Source: Pelethousia sp034928145 (GTDB taxonomy: Bacteria > Bacillota > Clostridia > Christensenellales > CAG-138). From it: DNA of 64,000 nucleotides. Both the position numbers and the translations under genes were made by a program. This document shows, in pieces, positions 39,890 through 49,153 of the stretch. The stretch spans positions 1 through 64,000 of the forward strand of contig JAYFPE010000016.1 of the NCBI GenBank assembly GCA_034928145.1, read 5' to 3'. A model generated the notes under the pieces. It was not told the DNA's origin. It worked only from the letters and a program-made list of their open reading frames with translations, and did not search any database. Numbering within the stretch: the stretch's first letter is position 1; every line of letters begins with the position of its first letter.

Positions 39890-41815
39890 TTATTTGCCCG
39901 CCACCTGCGAATGGCGGGTGGCATACCGTAGGGGACGGAAGGGCTTGCCGCCGGATTCATAGAACTTGCCGAAGAACTCCACATACTGCAAACGCGCTGT
40001 ATGCACGAAGCAGCCCAGGGTGCTGATGGCCATCATAAAGAGATGGATGCTCACGGAAAGGGCGGCCGTGATGATAAAGCCGATCACCGTCATCACCATA
40101 TTGCCCTTGAAGGCCGCAAAGAGCATATCCCAGCAGAGAATATTGAGAACCAGGCCGATCACGCCCGTGGAAAGGCCCAGGGCGAAGATGCGCGCGTAGG
40201 AGAGCACGTCCCCCAGCCAGGCGGCGATGTCGTAAAGCTTGCCGCCGCCGCTGAGCAGGCGACCCGCGATGGTTTTCTTGGAGCGGCCCGCAAAGAGGAA
40301 CACGGCGAGAGCCGCCAGGATGGCCATCCATTTGCCAATAACAGCTAGCACACCCGGGAAGCCCAGCATGGGCGCCGCCAAAAGGAGCGCGCCGGAGATA
40401 ATCAGGATCCAGCAGAAGTTATCGATGATCGCGCCCCACCAATCCCCCGCCTTTATGCAGCGGTAGGTAGCGATGAGTACGGCGAAGAACATGTGCACGA
40501 TGCCCAGCCCCGCGCACACGGCCAGCATGGACAGCGGCTCTGTGGAGGAATCGATCAAGGGGAAGGTATTCTCAAAGGGAAGGCCCCTGAAGATCACCGG
40601 CCAGGTAACGCCGAAGAAGGAGCCGAAGAGCAGGCCCATGAAGATGGTGGAGATGCCGCCCTGCATCAGCACGCCCGCCAAGCCCGCCATCATCCCCTGC
40701 GGTTTCATATATTTGAGAAAGAGCGCCGCGCCGATGGCCAATAGGATGCCGTAGCCCGTATCCGTAAGCATCATGCCAAAAAAGATAAAATAGAAGGGCA
40801 TGAATAAGGGCGTGGCGTCCACAGCGCCGTAGGCCGGCAGGGAATAAAGGTTTGTCACCGCCTCATAGGGCGCGACCAGGGGCTTGTTGCGCAAAACCGT
40901 GGGCGGCGTTTCGTCCTCGGCCGGCTCGCTAAAATCGATATAGTATAGATCGGTTACCGCGCTAAGCGCAGCTTCGATATCATCGCGTTGATCCTCTCGC
41001 GCCCAGCCTTCCAAAATGAAGGTAGTGTCGGTAGCGCCGGTCTGCCCTTTGCCTGCTTCCAGATCCCGCTCGATGAGGGCCGCGTCCTGCCCAAAGCAAA
41101 GGGCAGGGCGCTCCTTGCCCAGGCTCGCCAACTCCGCCTGTAAGGCTTCGGCCCGCGCCACTAAATCGGCAGCCTCACCCTCCAACGCGCGGATATTCTC
41201 GGCCGGCGTGCCACAAAGGCCGGGGAAGGCGTATTCGCGGAAGTTCAGACCCTTGACGAGCGAGAGAACTTCCTCTTGTTTGCCTTCCAGGCAGGCGATG
41301 AGTACGGCCTTTTCCCGCCCGGCGCCATAAACCTCCACCACGGCCTCCAAACCGGCCAGCAGATCCACCTGCTCGGCCTGCAAAAAGCCCGTGATGTAGC
41401 GCACGCTGCGCGTATGGCGGATCTGCGCCATATCGGCCGCAAGGTCCTCCCAGGGGCGCAGCTGGGCGATGAGGGCGCGTCGCTTATCCGCCTCTGCCCG
41501 CAGGCCGGCGATGGCACGCTCCAGTTCTTCGACCTTGGCGCACAGCTCCAAGGAGGCGGGCAGCGCCTCCGCAAGCGCCGTGGCGCTCATTTCCGGCTTG
41601 GGGCCTATGCCTTGCTTATCGGCGTATTTTTTGAGTGTAAGCTGCGCGCCTTGCAAGCGCTGCACCCGGCTTTCCCAGTGGGGTAGCAAAGCGCTCTCGC
41701 GGCCTTCTTCGGCGGGGATGATCTGCACGGCCGCAAGGGCCTGCAGGGCGCCCAGCAGGGCGCTTTCATCCGCCTTGCGGCCAATGAGCGTGAGCCGTTG
41801 GATGGGAACGATCAT
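39890..41815 (-). CDS. ntpI: V-type ATP synthase/ATPase subunit I (a-subunit)
   Basis: 641 residues from the ATG at 41815, which overlaps the upstream stop as ATGA. The N-terminal cytoplasmic half (1-300) begins MIVPIQRLTLIGRKADESAL and is coiled coil; the C-terminal half has about seven or eight membrane spans (starting FYFIFFGMMLTDTGYG) and the family's LGDVLSYARIFALGLSTG helix with the Arg that faces the ring Glu. It forms the half-channels for the ion. Confidence 0.95.
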   Translation of the reverse strand: MIVPIQRLTLIGRKADESALLGALQALAAVQIIPAEEGRESALLPHWESRVQRLQGAQLTLKKYADKQGIGPKPEMSATALAEALPASLELCAKVEELERAIAGLRAEADKRRALIAQLRPWEDLAADMAQIRHTRSVRYITGFLQAEQVDLLAGLEAVVEVYGAGREKAVLIACLEGKQEEVLSLVKGLNFREYAFPGLCGTPAENIRALEGEAADLVARAEALQAELASLGKERPALCFGQDAALIERDLEAGKGQTGATDTTFILEGWAREDQRDDIEAALSAVTDLYYIDFSEPAEDETPPTVLRNKPLVAPYEAVTNLYSLPAYGAVDATPLFMPFYFIFFGMMLTDTGYGILLAIGAALFLKYMKPQGMMAGLAGVLMQGGISTIFMGLLFGSFFGVTWPVIFRGLPFENTFPLIDSSTEPLSMLAVCAGLGIVHMFFAVLIATYRCIKAGDWWGAIIDNFCWILIISGALLLAAPMLGFPGVLAVIGKWMAILAALAVFLFAGRSKKTIAGRLLSGGGKLYDIAAWLGDVLSYARIFALGLSTGVIGLVLNILCWDMLFAAFKGNMVMTVIGFIITAALSVSIHLFMMAISTLGCFVHTARLQYVEFFGKFYESGGKPFRPLRYATRHSQVAGK

Positions 41816-42120
41816 GCTTTCACCCTTTCCAGAATGTAGGCCGCGGCGCTGGGCAAAGCCTGCCTGGCCGCCTCTTTGCATCGGGCGGACTCCGCCGCCT
41901 TCTCTTGCACGATCTCCCGGGCCAGCCGCCGGCCCTCTTCCTCCGCTTTCAAAGCGGAAGCAGCCGCCAGCGCGCGGCCTTCCTCTCGGGCCGCCTCCAG
42001 GCGGTCAAGGGCAGCCTGGTGTGCGGAGGCCTCGATGGCGCGGGCCTGCCTCGCCGCCTCTTTACGGATGGACGATGCCTGCGCCTCCGCCTCAGAGATC
42101 TTTTCGATGATGGATGGCAA
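41812..42120 (-). CDS. V-type ATP synthase/ATPase subunit H (stator coiled coil)
   Basis: 102 residues, nearly a single Ala/Glu/Arg coiled coil (EAEAQASSIRKEAARQARAI onward). First gene of the operon and in the position of ntpH / ahaH, partner of E in the peripheral stalk. It starts at a TTG, supported by AGGGAGG nine bases upstream. Weak starts like this may help keep it in ratio with the rest. Confidence 0.85.
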   Translation of the reverse strand: MPSIIEKISEAEAQASSIRKEAARQARAIEASAHQAALDRLEAAREEGRALAAASALKAEEEGRRLAREIVQEKAAESARCKEAARQALPSAAAYILERVKA

Positions 42121-42440
42121 ACCTGTTTACCTCCCTTTATGGTTTATTTCAGTTCTTATTTTTTTGCTATCGGCCACATGCGCCGGCCAGTGTGGCGCGC
42201 CGTGAGCGCATTTATGGCAAATTACGCCGCAAACCCCGATGAAGGGGTATTTGATCTATTATTAGCGGATTGTGACAAAGAAAACAAAGTATTTCCCTTA
42301 TTGTACAGCCAAATTTGCGGAAGGGCAAGATAAGACCGCAAAGTTTTGTTATAAAATTAATAACAATGGAAAATACAGAATAATGAAACAGAAATCGACC
42401 CCTCGCGGACGGGGAGCCGACTTTTGTGATGATCCTGCTG
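42121..42440. other. intergenic region: V-ATPase leader and end of upp
   Basis: About 320 AT-rich bases. On the minus strand an imperfect hairpin (42391-42425, TCGGCTCCCC with GGGGTCGA) just past the upp stop may end the upp transcript. The V-ATPase promoter must lie in the remainder; candidates such as TTGTCA near 42275 have no well-spaced -10, so none is called. Confidence 0.4.
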
Positions 42441-43070
42441 CTATTTGGTGCCGAAGAGGCGGTCGCCCGCGTCGCCCAGGCCTGGAACGATGTAGCCGTG
42501 ATCGTTAAGCTTTTCATCGATGGCGGCGATGAAGATATCCACATCCGGGTGGGCTGTCTGTACAGCCTCCACACCCTCGGGCGCGGCGATAATGCAGACC
42601 AGCTTTACGCTCTTGGCCCCGGCGCGCTTGATCACATCGATGCCGGCCACGGCGGAGCCGCCTGTGGCCAGCATGGGATCCACAATGATCATGTCGCGTT
42701 CGCTGGTGTCCGGCGGGAGCTTGCTGTAGTAATCCACTGGCTTGAGGGTCTGCGGGTCGCGATAAAGGCCGATGTGGCCCACCCTGGCGGCTGGGATCAG
42801 GCTGGTCATGCCATCCACCATGCCCAGGCCGGCCCGCAAAATGGGCACGATGCCCAGCTTCTTGCCGGAGAGTACAAAGGTTTTGGCCTCGGCCACGGGG
42901 GTCTTAACCGTGGTTTCCTCCAGCGGCAGGTCCCTGGTGGCCACGTAGGTGAGCAGCATGGCCAGCTCGCCCACCAGCTCGCGGAATTCCTTGGAGCCGG
43001 TGTTCTCATCCCGTAAATAGGTGAGCTTGTGCTGCACGAGGGGGTGGTTGATAACGACGACTTTTCCCAT
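42441..43070 (-). CDS. upp: uracil phosphoribosyltransferase
   Basis: 209 residues from the ATG at 43070 (AAAGGAG eight bases upstream). It converts uracil and PRPP to UMP. Diagnostic stretches are NHPLVQHKLTYLRDENTGSKEFRELV at the start, PILRAGLGMVDG (about 75), the PRPP loop MIIVDPMLATGGSA (about 127), and the C-terminal uracil site YIVPGLGDAGDRLFGTK. Single-gene unit. Confidence 0.97.
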   Translation of the reverse strand: MGKVVVINHPLVQHKLTYLRDENTGSKEFRELVGELAMLLTYVATRDLPLEETTVKTPVAEAKTFVLSGKKLGIVPILRAGLGMVDGMTSLIPAARVGHIGLYRDPQTLKPVDYYSKLPPDTSERDMIIVDPMLATGGSAVAGIDVIKRAGAKSVKLVCIIAAPEGVEAVQTAHPDVDIFIAAIDEKLNDHGYIVPGLGDAGDRLFGTK

Positions 43071-43180
43071 ATATAAATCTCCTTTCAATTATATCGCTTT
43101 AAGATTCGCAAAAGTGGCCGCGCCACTGTCGTGAGGGGCGGGAAACCTGAATTGGGCAAATCTCCCGCAAGCTCAAAGAA

Positions 43181-43204
43181 GGGGGCGCTGATTAGCGCCC
43201 CTCT
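43181..43204 (-). terminator. terminator overlapping the end of rpiB
   Basis: On the minus strand GGGGCGCT-AATC-AGCGCCCC followed by CTTCTTTG. The 5' arm includes the last codons and stop of rpiB. Confidence 0.7.
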
Positions 43205-43635
43205 TCGTAATACGAAATTTTCTCAACTCTTTTTTGATGCCTGCCGCCGAGGAAATCGGTGGAGAGGAAGACCCGTACGATCTCCCTGGCAAGTTCAATG
43301 CCGATGATGCGGCCGCCCAGGGCCAGCATGTTGGCGTTGTTATGTTCACGGGTGAGCCGGGCGGTCAGCGGATCGCCGCAGAGGGCGCAACGGATACCGC
43401 GCACCTTGTTGCAGGTGATGGAAATACCCACGCCCGTGCCGCAGATGACCACGCCAAGGTCCGCTTCCCCAGCGGCCACAGCCTGGGCGCAGGGGAGGCC
43501 GTAATCCGGATAATCTACGCTATCCGGCCCGTTGCAGCCCATATCCACGGCTTGGTGGCCCAACTCCTCGATGAAGGGGATGAGCGCCTGCTTATATGCG
43601 TAGCCGCCGTGATCCGCCGCAATGGCGATTTTCAT
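43192..43635 (-). CDS. rpiB: ribose-5-phosphate isomerase B
   Basis: 147 residues, the standard RpiB length. MKIAIAADHGGYAYKQ, VDYPDYG, the ICGTGVGISITCNKVRGIRCAL anion loop with the catalytic Cys (about 66), and REHNNANMLALGGR are all present. Interconverts ribose 5-phosphate and ribulose 5-phosphate, or allose 6-phosphate in some members. Its start overlaps the phosphatase stop by four bases, in the order tsaC-phosphatase-rpiB, a frequent arrangement in Firmicutes. Confidence 0.95.
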   Translation of the reverse strand: MKIAIAADHGGYAYKQALIPFIEELGHQAVDMGCNGPDSVDYPDYGLPCAQAVAAGEADLGVVICGTGVGISITCNKVRGIRCALCGDPLTARLTREHNNANMLALGGRIIGIELAREIVRVFLSTDFLGGRHQKRVEKISYYEEGR

Positions 43636-44069
43636 TCGGATTCGTTCCTTTCTGATAAACTTTGGAACAGCCCGTCCAGGCTGCGGTCGATCTGCTCCGC
43701 CGCACGATCATAGATATCTTGGCCGGATCCATAAGGATCCATTATATCGTGCTTGTCCAGCGTGTCAATGGACGCCTGGGGATATTGCTTTTTCAGGGCC
43801 TGCGCTTGGGCGGCCGTCATGCATAGCACCAGATCCGCTTCGCTGATGATTTTACCGTTCACCATGCGGGCGCGGTGGCCGGTCATCTCCAATCCCCGGT
43901 TATGAAGGGCGCGGCGCGCGCCGGTTGAAAGCGGCTCGCCGGCCGCCATCAGGCCCGCGGAAGCAGCCTGCCAGGGCAGGCCCAATCTTGCGGCCCGCTG
44001 GTTAAAGAGGGCCTCGGCCATGGGGCTGCGGCAGGTATTGCCTGTGCAGATGAAGAGCACCCGCCTCAT
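43632..44069 (-). CDS. low-molecular-weight protein-tyrosine (arginine) phosphatase
   Basis: 145 residues. The P-loop CTGNTCRS with the nucleophilic Cys 8 is at the N-terminus, and the general acid Asp is in MDPYGSGQDIY (about 120). The adjacency to tsaC and rpiB matches the YwlE/protein-arginine-phosphatase locus of Firmicutes, so McsB-type phosphoarginine may be the substrate; the Thr after the Cys (C-T-G-N-T-C-R-S) agrees with that group. Confidence 0.9.
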   Translation of the reverse strand: MRRVLFICTGNTCRSPMAEALFNQRAARLGLPWQAASAGLMAAGEPLSTGARRALHNRGLEMTGHRARMVNGKIISEADLVLCMTAAQAQALKKQYPQASIDTLDKHDIMDPYGSGQDIYDRAAEQIDRSLDGLFQSLSERNESE

Positions 44070-45112
44070 GATTCATCCTCCAGATACTGAAAGCCGGCGG
44101 AGCGAAGCAGCCGATTCATGTAGGCAAGGCCCATTTCCCGCTCCGGCAGAGCCTCGCAGTAGAGGATATCCGCCTCGTCGCCATAGCGGCGCAGGGCCGC
44201 GAAAAGATTGGCGCAGAGGGTGGCCGGATTTTTTCTATCGCCTATTATAGCATACTTGCGCTGGCGGTAAAAGCCCTGCGTTTGCTCGGTGGCAAAAATC
44301 ATGCAGGATTTTCCGGCAAGCACGGCCAGGTCATAGGCGGTGCAGATGCGCTCGGCCGCCTGCCTAGGGCTGCCGGCGGCGATCAGCACCTGCGCGTTTG
44401 GCGCATAATGCTTGTATTTCATGCCCGGGGACGCAGCGGTTTCCCCTTCGCCCAATGGTTCCAAAACTGCGCGGGCCACTTCTACGGGGCCGACGACAGC
44501 TTCCAACATTTCTCGGGTAATTCCGCCAGGACGCAGAATGGTCGGCGAGCCGATCAGGGAGAGAACTGTCGATTCCAGGCCCACCCTGCAGGGGCCGCCG
44601 TCGATAATTATATCGATCTTTCCATCGAAATCGGCCTTCACATGGGCTGCGGTGGTGGGGCTGGGCCTGCCCGAAAGGTTGGCGCTGGGGGCGGCGATGG
44701 GCACATCCGCAGCGCGAATCAGGGCCAGGGCCGTTTTATGCTCCGGCATACGGATGGCTACGGTGGAGAGGCCCGCACTCACTTCATCCGGCACCTTAGA
44801 GCCGCGGTTAAAGACCAGCGTCAGCGGGCCGGGCCAGAAGGCGTCCATCAGGAGGCGGGCCTCCTCGGGCACCCGAAGCCACAGGTCCTTCACATCGCTT
44901 TTTTTTGCTACATGCAGGATCAGGGGGTTATCCGCCGGGCGGCCCTTGGCCTCGAAGATGCGGCGCACGGCCTCGCCATCGAGCCCATTGGCCCCCAGGC
45001 CGTATACGGTTTCCGTAGGAAAGGCGACCAGCCCGCCCGCCCGGATGATGGAGCCGGCCAGGCGCGTGCCGTTTTCTTTTTGTGTGGTTGCGTTAAAATA
45101 CTGGGTCTGCAT
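44066..45112 (-). CDS. tsaC: threonylcarbamoyl-AMP synthase (Sua5/TsaC)
   Basis: 348 residues, the long Sua5 form. The N-terminal YrdC domain has IIRAGGLVAFPTETVYGLGANGLD, GRPADNPLILHV and the SANLSGRPSPTT loop; a linker and the Sua5 C-terminal domain follow (SPGMKYKHYAPNAQVLI). It makes threonylcarbamoyl-AMP from Thr, bicarbonate and ATP for the t6A37 tRNA modification. First gene of the three-gene overlap set. Confidence 0.95.
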   Translation of the reverse strand: MQTQYFNATTQKENGTRLAGSIIRAGGLVAFPTETVYGLGANGLDGEAVRRIFEAKGRPADNPLILHVAKKSDVKDLWLRVPEEARLLMDAFWPGPLTLVFNRGSKVPDEVSAGLSTVAIRMPEHKTALALIRAADVPIAAPSANLSGRPSPTTAAHVKADFDGKIDIIIDGGPCRVGLESTVLSLIGSPTILRPGGITREMLEAVVGPVEVARAVLEPLGEGETAASPGMKYKHYAPNAQVLIAAGSPRQAAERICTAYDLAVLAGKSCMIFATEQTQGFYRQRKYAIIGDRKNPATLCANLFAALRRYGDEADILYCEALPEREMGLAYMNRLLRSAGFQYLEDES

Positions 45113-45201
45113 GGATGATGCGGTTCCTCTCAGCAGCCCGCCTCGAATCGGGAGAAGCTTTCATTATATAATAATGATGGCGCTGCCGTTCTTTTTTATT
45201 T

Positions 45202-46272
45202 TTAGCCCTGCTCGCCGGAAAGCTGGGCCGCGCGCTCGGCAATGATCAGCGCGTCGATCACCTCGTCCATATCCCCATCCAGAAAGGACTCCAGGCGGTA
45301 GAGGGTGAGATTGATGCGGTGGTCCGTCACCCGGCCCTGGGGGAAGTTATAGGTGCGGATGCGCTCGCTGCGGTCGCCGCTGCCCACCATAGAGCGCCGC
45401 GCGCCCGCCTCCTTAGCGTCCTTTTCACCTTGATAAAGCTCCAGAAGGCGGCTTTTGAGCACGCGCATGGCCTTATCCCTGTTTTTCAGCTGGCTGCGCT
45501 CATCCTGGCACTGCACCACCAGGCCTGTGGGCAGGTGGGTGATGCGGATGGCGCTTTCGGTCTTGTTCACGTGCTGGCCGCCCGCGCCGCCGCTGCGGTA
45601 GGTATCGATCTGCAAATCCTTCGGATCGATATCCACCTCCACATCCTCGGCCTCGGGCAGCACGGCCACCGTGGCGGCGCTGGTATGAATGCGGCCCTGG
45701 GATTCCGTTTCCGGCACCCGCTGCACCCGGTGCACGCCGCTTTCGAATTTCATGCGGGAATAAGCGCCGCGGCCGGAAAGCGAAAGCACCACTTCCTTTA
45801 CGCCGCCTATCTCCGTCATATTCTCATTCAAAAACTCGCTCTTAAAGCCGTGGCGCTCCGCGTAGCGCTGATACATGCGCAAAAGATCCGCCCCAAAGAG
45901 GGCGGCCTCGTCACCGCCCGTGCCGGCCCGTATTTCGATGATCACGTTCTTGTCATCATTGGGATCCTTGGGCAGCAGCATGATCTTGAGCTGCTCGGTA
46001 AGGGCTTGGGCCTTTTCATGGAGTTCGCTAAGCTCGGCATGCACCATTTCCCGCATCTCGGCGTCCAGGTGCTCGCCCAGCATGGCTTTGCAATCCTCCG
46101 CGCTCTGCATGGCCGTGGTATAAGCGTCGAACACGGTCACGATCTCTTCCAATTGGGCGTGCTCCTTGACCATGGCGCGCCAGGCGGCCTGGTCGCTCAT
46201 GGCGTCCGGCCCGCTCAGGGCCCTGGTCAGTTCGTCATAGCGGGCCTTGATACCCCGTAGCTTGTTGAGCAT
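45202..46272 (-). CDS. prfA: peptide chain release factor 1
   Basis: 356 residues, normal length. It holds the PxT codon-reading motif (RVPETESQGR, about 188), which recognises UAG and UAA, and the GGQ motif (SGGAGGQHVNKTESA, about 232) that triggers peptide release. It lies six bases downstream of prmC, the enzyme that methylates that Gln. Confidence 0.97.
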   Translation of the reverse strand: MLNKLRGIKARYDELTRALSGPDAMSDQAAWRAMVKEHAQLEEIVTVFDAYTTAMQSAEDCKAMLGEHLDAEMREMVHAELSELHEKAQALTEQLKIMLLPKDPNDDKNVIIEIRAGTGGDEAALFGADLLRMYQRYAERHGFKSEFLNENMTEIGGVKEVVLSLSGRGAYSRMKFESGVHRVQRVPETESQGRIHTSAATVAVLPEAEDVEVDIDPKDLQIDTYRSGGAGGQHVNKTESAIRITHLPTGLVVQCQDERSQLKNRDKAMRVLKSRLLELYQGEKDAKEAGARRSMVGSGDRSERIRTYNFPQGRVTDHRINLTLYRLESFLDGDMDEVIDALIIAERAAQLSGEQG

Positions 46273-46278
46273 AGTATT

Positions 46279-47100
46279 TTATCCTTCCAGTAAGATCACG
46301 CGGTCCCGGCCGCAGATATCTTGGATCATTTCGCCCCCTTGAAAAAGCGCGCGAACCGCTTCCCCCTGATCAAAACCGATCTCCAAGGCCAAGAGGCCGC
46401 CCTTTGCCAGAAAGGGGGCGTACGCCACGGCGAGGCGGCGGTAAAAAGACAGGCCGTCCGGCCCGCCGTCCAGCGCCAGGCGCGGCTCCTGCAGCACCTC
46501 GAGTTGGAGGCTGTCCACCTCCGCGCGGGGGATGTAGGGCGGGTTGCAGCAAATGACATCAAAGGTTTCGCCCGGAACCAGGGCCTCAAACAGGTCGCCC
46601 CGGGCGACGCAGATATCCACGCCCAAGCGCGCGGCATTGCGCAGGGCCAGGGCCAGGCAGGCGGGGCTGATATCCGTCAGCGTGGGCAAAAAGCCGCCCA
46701 GCTTTGCCAAGGAAAGGCCGATGCAGCCCGTACCGCAGCCAAGGTCGAGCAGGCGCAGGCCGTTGCCCTTGGGCCGTCTTTGCAGCACGGCCTCGCAAAG
46801 GGTTTCCGTATCCTGCCTGGGGACAAGAGCTTCGGGGCCCACGAAAAACGGCAGGCCCATAAATTCCCACTCACCCAGGATATACTGCAAAGGTTCGCCG
46901 GCCAGCCGCCGCGACAGCAGGGCGGCGAGGGTGGCTTCCCCCTCGGCCGTCATGGAGGCGCCATAAGGCGGGCTAAGATGGAGAAGGCCCAAAGCGCCCG
47001 CCAGCAGTTGCCGGGCCTCAAAGGGGGCCGCTTCCCCGACGAGGGGCCGCAGGGCCGCTGCGGCCTCGCTGATAGCTTCGTAATGGGGCCGCATGGTCAA
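46279..47100 (-). CDS. prmC: release factor glutamine methyltransferase
   Basis: 273 residues. N-terminal helical domain that binds RF1, then the SAM-binding fold with LLDLGCGTGCIGLSLA (about 115) and the CNPPYIPR catalytic motif (about 185). Its start overlaps the yqhQ stop (ATGA). Confidence 0.95.
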   Translation of the reverse strand: MTMRPHYEAISEAAAALRPLVGEAAPFEARQLLAGALGLLHLSPPYGASMTAEGEATLAALLSRRLAGEPLQYILGEWEFMGLPFFVGPEALVPRQDTETLCEAVLQRRPKGNGLRLLDLGCGTGCIGLSLAKLGGFLPTLTDISPACLALALRNAARLGVDICVARGDLFEALVPGETFDVICCNPPYIPRAEVDSLQLEVLQEPRLALDGGPDGLSFYRRLAVAYAPFLAKGGLLALEIGFDQGEAVRALFQGGEMIQDICGRDRVILLEG

Positions 47101-48083
47101 ACACCGGGCACAGGCTCGGGCGCGGGAGCGGCTTTATCCGCTCTGTGCGCCGCTACCTTGGCCTGGGCCTCCTCCTCGGGCAGCATCGCCAGGTCAAAGG
47201 CCGCAATGGCCACTTCCAGCATATCCGCCGTCGGTTCCTTGGTGGTAATGTATTGCAGAGCCATGCCGGGCGCGCGGATGATCTTGGTGAGGAGGTTATC
47301 GTACTTGGCCGCAAAGCGCAAAAGCTCATAGCTCAGGCCCGCCACCAGCGGCAGGAAGAGGAGGCGGCTCAAAAGCCGAAGCCATATGTTGGAATTCCAT
47401 CCGATGGCAGCGAAAAAGAGGATGGAGACCGCCATTACCAAGAAGAGGTAATTTGTGCCGCAGCGGGGGTGGAGCCGGGTATGCCTAGATGCGTTCGCGG
47501 GGTTGATCTCCTCCTCGGCCTCATAGCAGGCGATGGTTTTATGTTCCGCGCCGTGGTACATAAAGATGCGCCGCACATCCTTGACGCTGGCGCAAAAGAG
47601 GATGTAACCCACGAAGATCAACAGCCGCACCAGGCCCTCGGTGAGGCTCTTGGCAAGGGGTGTGGCGGCCAGGCGCGAAAAGATGGCGGAACTGATCAGC
47701 TGCGGCAGCAGGAAGAACAGGCCTAAGGATAGGATCACGGCTAGCACTACGGCCAGGCCCATGACTACCTTTTCCACGGATTTGCCAAGCTTTTCGCTCA
47801 GCCAGGTTTCAAATTTACTGGGCTCTTCATCAAAGGCCTCGCCGGCCATTTCTGCCGATTTGGAAAGGGTGCCCATGCCTAGGGTGAGGGATTCCACAAA
47901 AGCCACCACGCCCCGCACGATGGGCAGGCCTAAAAAGGTGCCCTTTTGCGCTTTGCTGGAATAGGGCGTATAATCCAGCGCGATGCTACCATCCGCCTCC
48001 CGTACCGCCATGGCGATACCGGTGGGGGATTTCATCATCACGCCTTCCATGACGGCCTGGCCGCCGACGCTGCATTTTTTCAT
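47097..48083 (-). CDS. yqhQ: DUF1385 membrane protein (YqhQ)
   Basis: 328 residues. The opening GGQAVMEGVMMKSP is the family signature, and four or five membrane segments fill 95-235 with the conserved YHGAEHKTIACYEAEEEI and HPRCGTNYLFLV motifs, whose His, Glu and Cys residues could bind a metal. Function unknown. It heads the yqhQ-prmC-prfA unit, a conserved Firmicutes order. Confidence 0.92.
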   Translation of the reverse strand: MKKCSVGGQAVMEGVMMKSPTGIAMAVREADGSIALDYTPYSSKAQKGTFLGLPIVRGVVAFVESLTLGMGTLSKSAEMAGEAFDEEPSKFETWLSEKLGKSVEKVVMGLAVVLAVILSLGLFFLLPQLISSAIFSRLAATPLAKSLTEGLVRLLIFVGYILFCASVKDVRRIFMYHGAEHKTIACYEAEEEINPANASRHTRLHPRCGTNYLFLVMAVSILFFAAIGWNSNIWLRLLSRLLFLPLVAGLSYELLRFAAKYDNLLTKIIRAPGMALQYITTKEPTADMLEVAIAAFDLAMLPEEEAQAKVAAHRADKAAPAPEPVPGV

Positions 48084-48183
48084 TTGCCTTGTTTCCTTTC
48101 AGGTCAGGCATAAAAGGGCGCGCCCTCCTATGCCATTTTATATTATACCACGAAGCGAAGCGAACAGGGTATAATCCGCGCAG

Positions 48184-48248
48184 GCGTTTGCCATAAGGGC
48201 AAACGCGCGCGTAAAATCCACCTATAACAGGCGTTCGCGCCTATTATA
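48184..48248. promoter_or_regulatory. two palindromes in the yqhQ/M23 divergent control region
   Basis: 48184-48206 is GCGTTTGCC-ATAAG-GGCAAACGC. 48223-48248 is a 26-base hairpin, TATAA then AGGCG, a TTCG loop and CGCCT then TTATA, with one mismatch. Each hairpin is close to perfect and neither has a T-run, so they are more likely binding or RNA sites than terminators. Confidence 0.4.
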
Positions 48249-48339
48249 GCATAGAAGATAGCGCCTTGTATTGCGGTAAATGTGAAAATGTATGGCAAGG
48301 CCGCCATTTTGGCAATACTAGCCACGAGGTGATTCGAGC

Positions 48340-49074
48340 ATGACGGATGATAAGAAAAACAAGTTCTCCCTGTATAAAGAAAAGACGCTGGCCTTCCTCA
48401 AGGATAAGGGCCTCTATGTGGTGGCCCTGATTTGCCTGCTGGTGATCGGCGGCGCTGCCTTTTTCGCCTATGTGCCGGAGGAAAGCGAAGCCGCCCGGCC
48501 CACGCCCACGCCGGCCCAGGTCTCCTACTCTACGGATGAGCGGCTTTCCGAGGCCGCAAACGCAACGCCTACTCCATCGCCCAGCCCATCGCCCTCGCCC
48601 ACGCCGACTGCCACCGCAGCGCCCGCCACGCCCGCGCCTACCAAAAAGCCGGGCCGGGAAAAGCGCAGCGCGCCGGTTAAGGGCGCGCTGCAATGGGCCT
48701 TTGCTGCGGACGAGCTGGTCTATTCCGCCACCCTGCGCCAATGGATGACCCATAGCGGCATCGACATTGCCGCGGCCAAGGGTACGGAGGTTTACGCCGT
48801 TTGGGGCGGCACGGTGGACGCCGTTTATGAGGACGATGCCCTGGGCGTTACTGTAGAGCTCAGCCATAGCGACGGCCTACGCACCACCTATGCCAATCTC
48901 GCCGCCGACCCGCCCGTAAAGGAGGGCCAGCGCGTGAACGCCAATGACCCCATCGGCCAGATCGGCGCGACGGCCTTGGCCGAGTGCGCGGATCCTTCTC
49001 ACCTGCACTTCGAGATCCATAAGGATGGCAAGGCAGTCAATCCGCTGGATTATGTGCTGCTGATCGAGGAGTAG
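48340..49074 (+). CDS. M23-family (LytM) peptidase with single membrane anchor
   Basis: 244 residues. Cytoplasmic basic N-terminus, one membrane span (about 27-46), a Pro/Thr/Ser/Ala-rich extracellular linker (about 55-105), then the LytM domain. The zinc ligands HSGID and the SHLHFEIHKDG motif (about 220) look complete, so it may be an active cell-wall endopeptidase rather than a dead SpoIIQ-type scaffold, though the domain layout is SpoIIQ-like. No sporulation promoter could be assigned. The gene ends just before a strong terminator. Confidence 0.85.
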   Translation: MTDDKKNKFSLYKEKTLAFLKDKGLYVVALICLLVIGGAAFFAYVPEESEAARPTPTPAQVSYSTDERLSEAANATPTPSPSPSPSPTPTATAAPATPAPTKKPGREKRSAPVKGALQWAFAADELVYSATLRQWMTHSGIDIAAAKGTEVYAVWGGTVDAVYEDDALGVTVELSHSDGLRTTYANLAADPPVKEGQRVNANDPIGQIGATALAECADPSHLHFEIHKDGKAVNPLDYVLLIEE

Positions 49075-49083
49075 CTTTATGGT

Positions 49084-49122
49084 AAAGAATGGTCCCCCGG
49101 CTTTGCCGGGGGACCATTCTTT
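49084..49122. terminator. bidirectional terminator between the M23 gene and addA
   Basis: A perfect stem of about 17 bp (AAGAATGGTCCCCCGGC) over a TTT loop, followed by TTTT. Convergent genes share it. Confidence 0.9.
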
Positions 49123-49153
49123 TACCCGGGATGCGGCCCGCTTTACACCCGCC

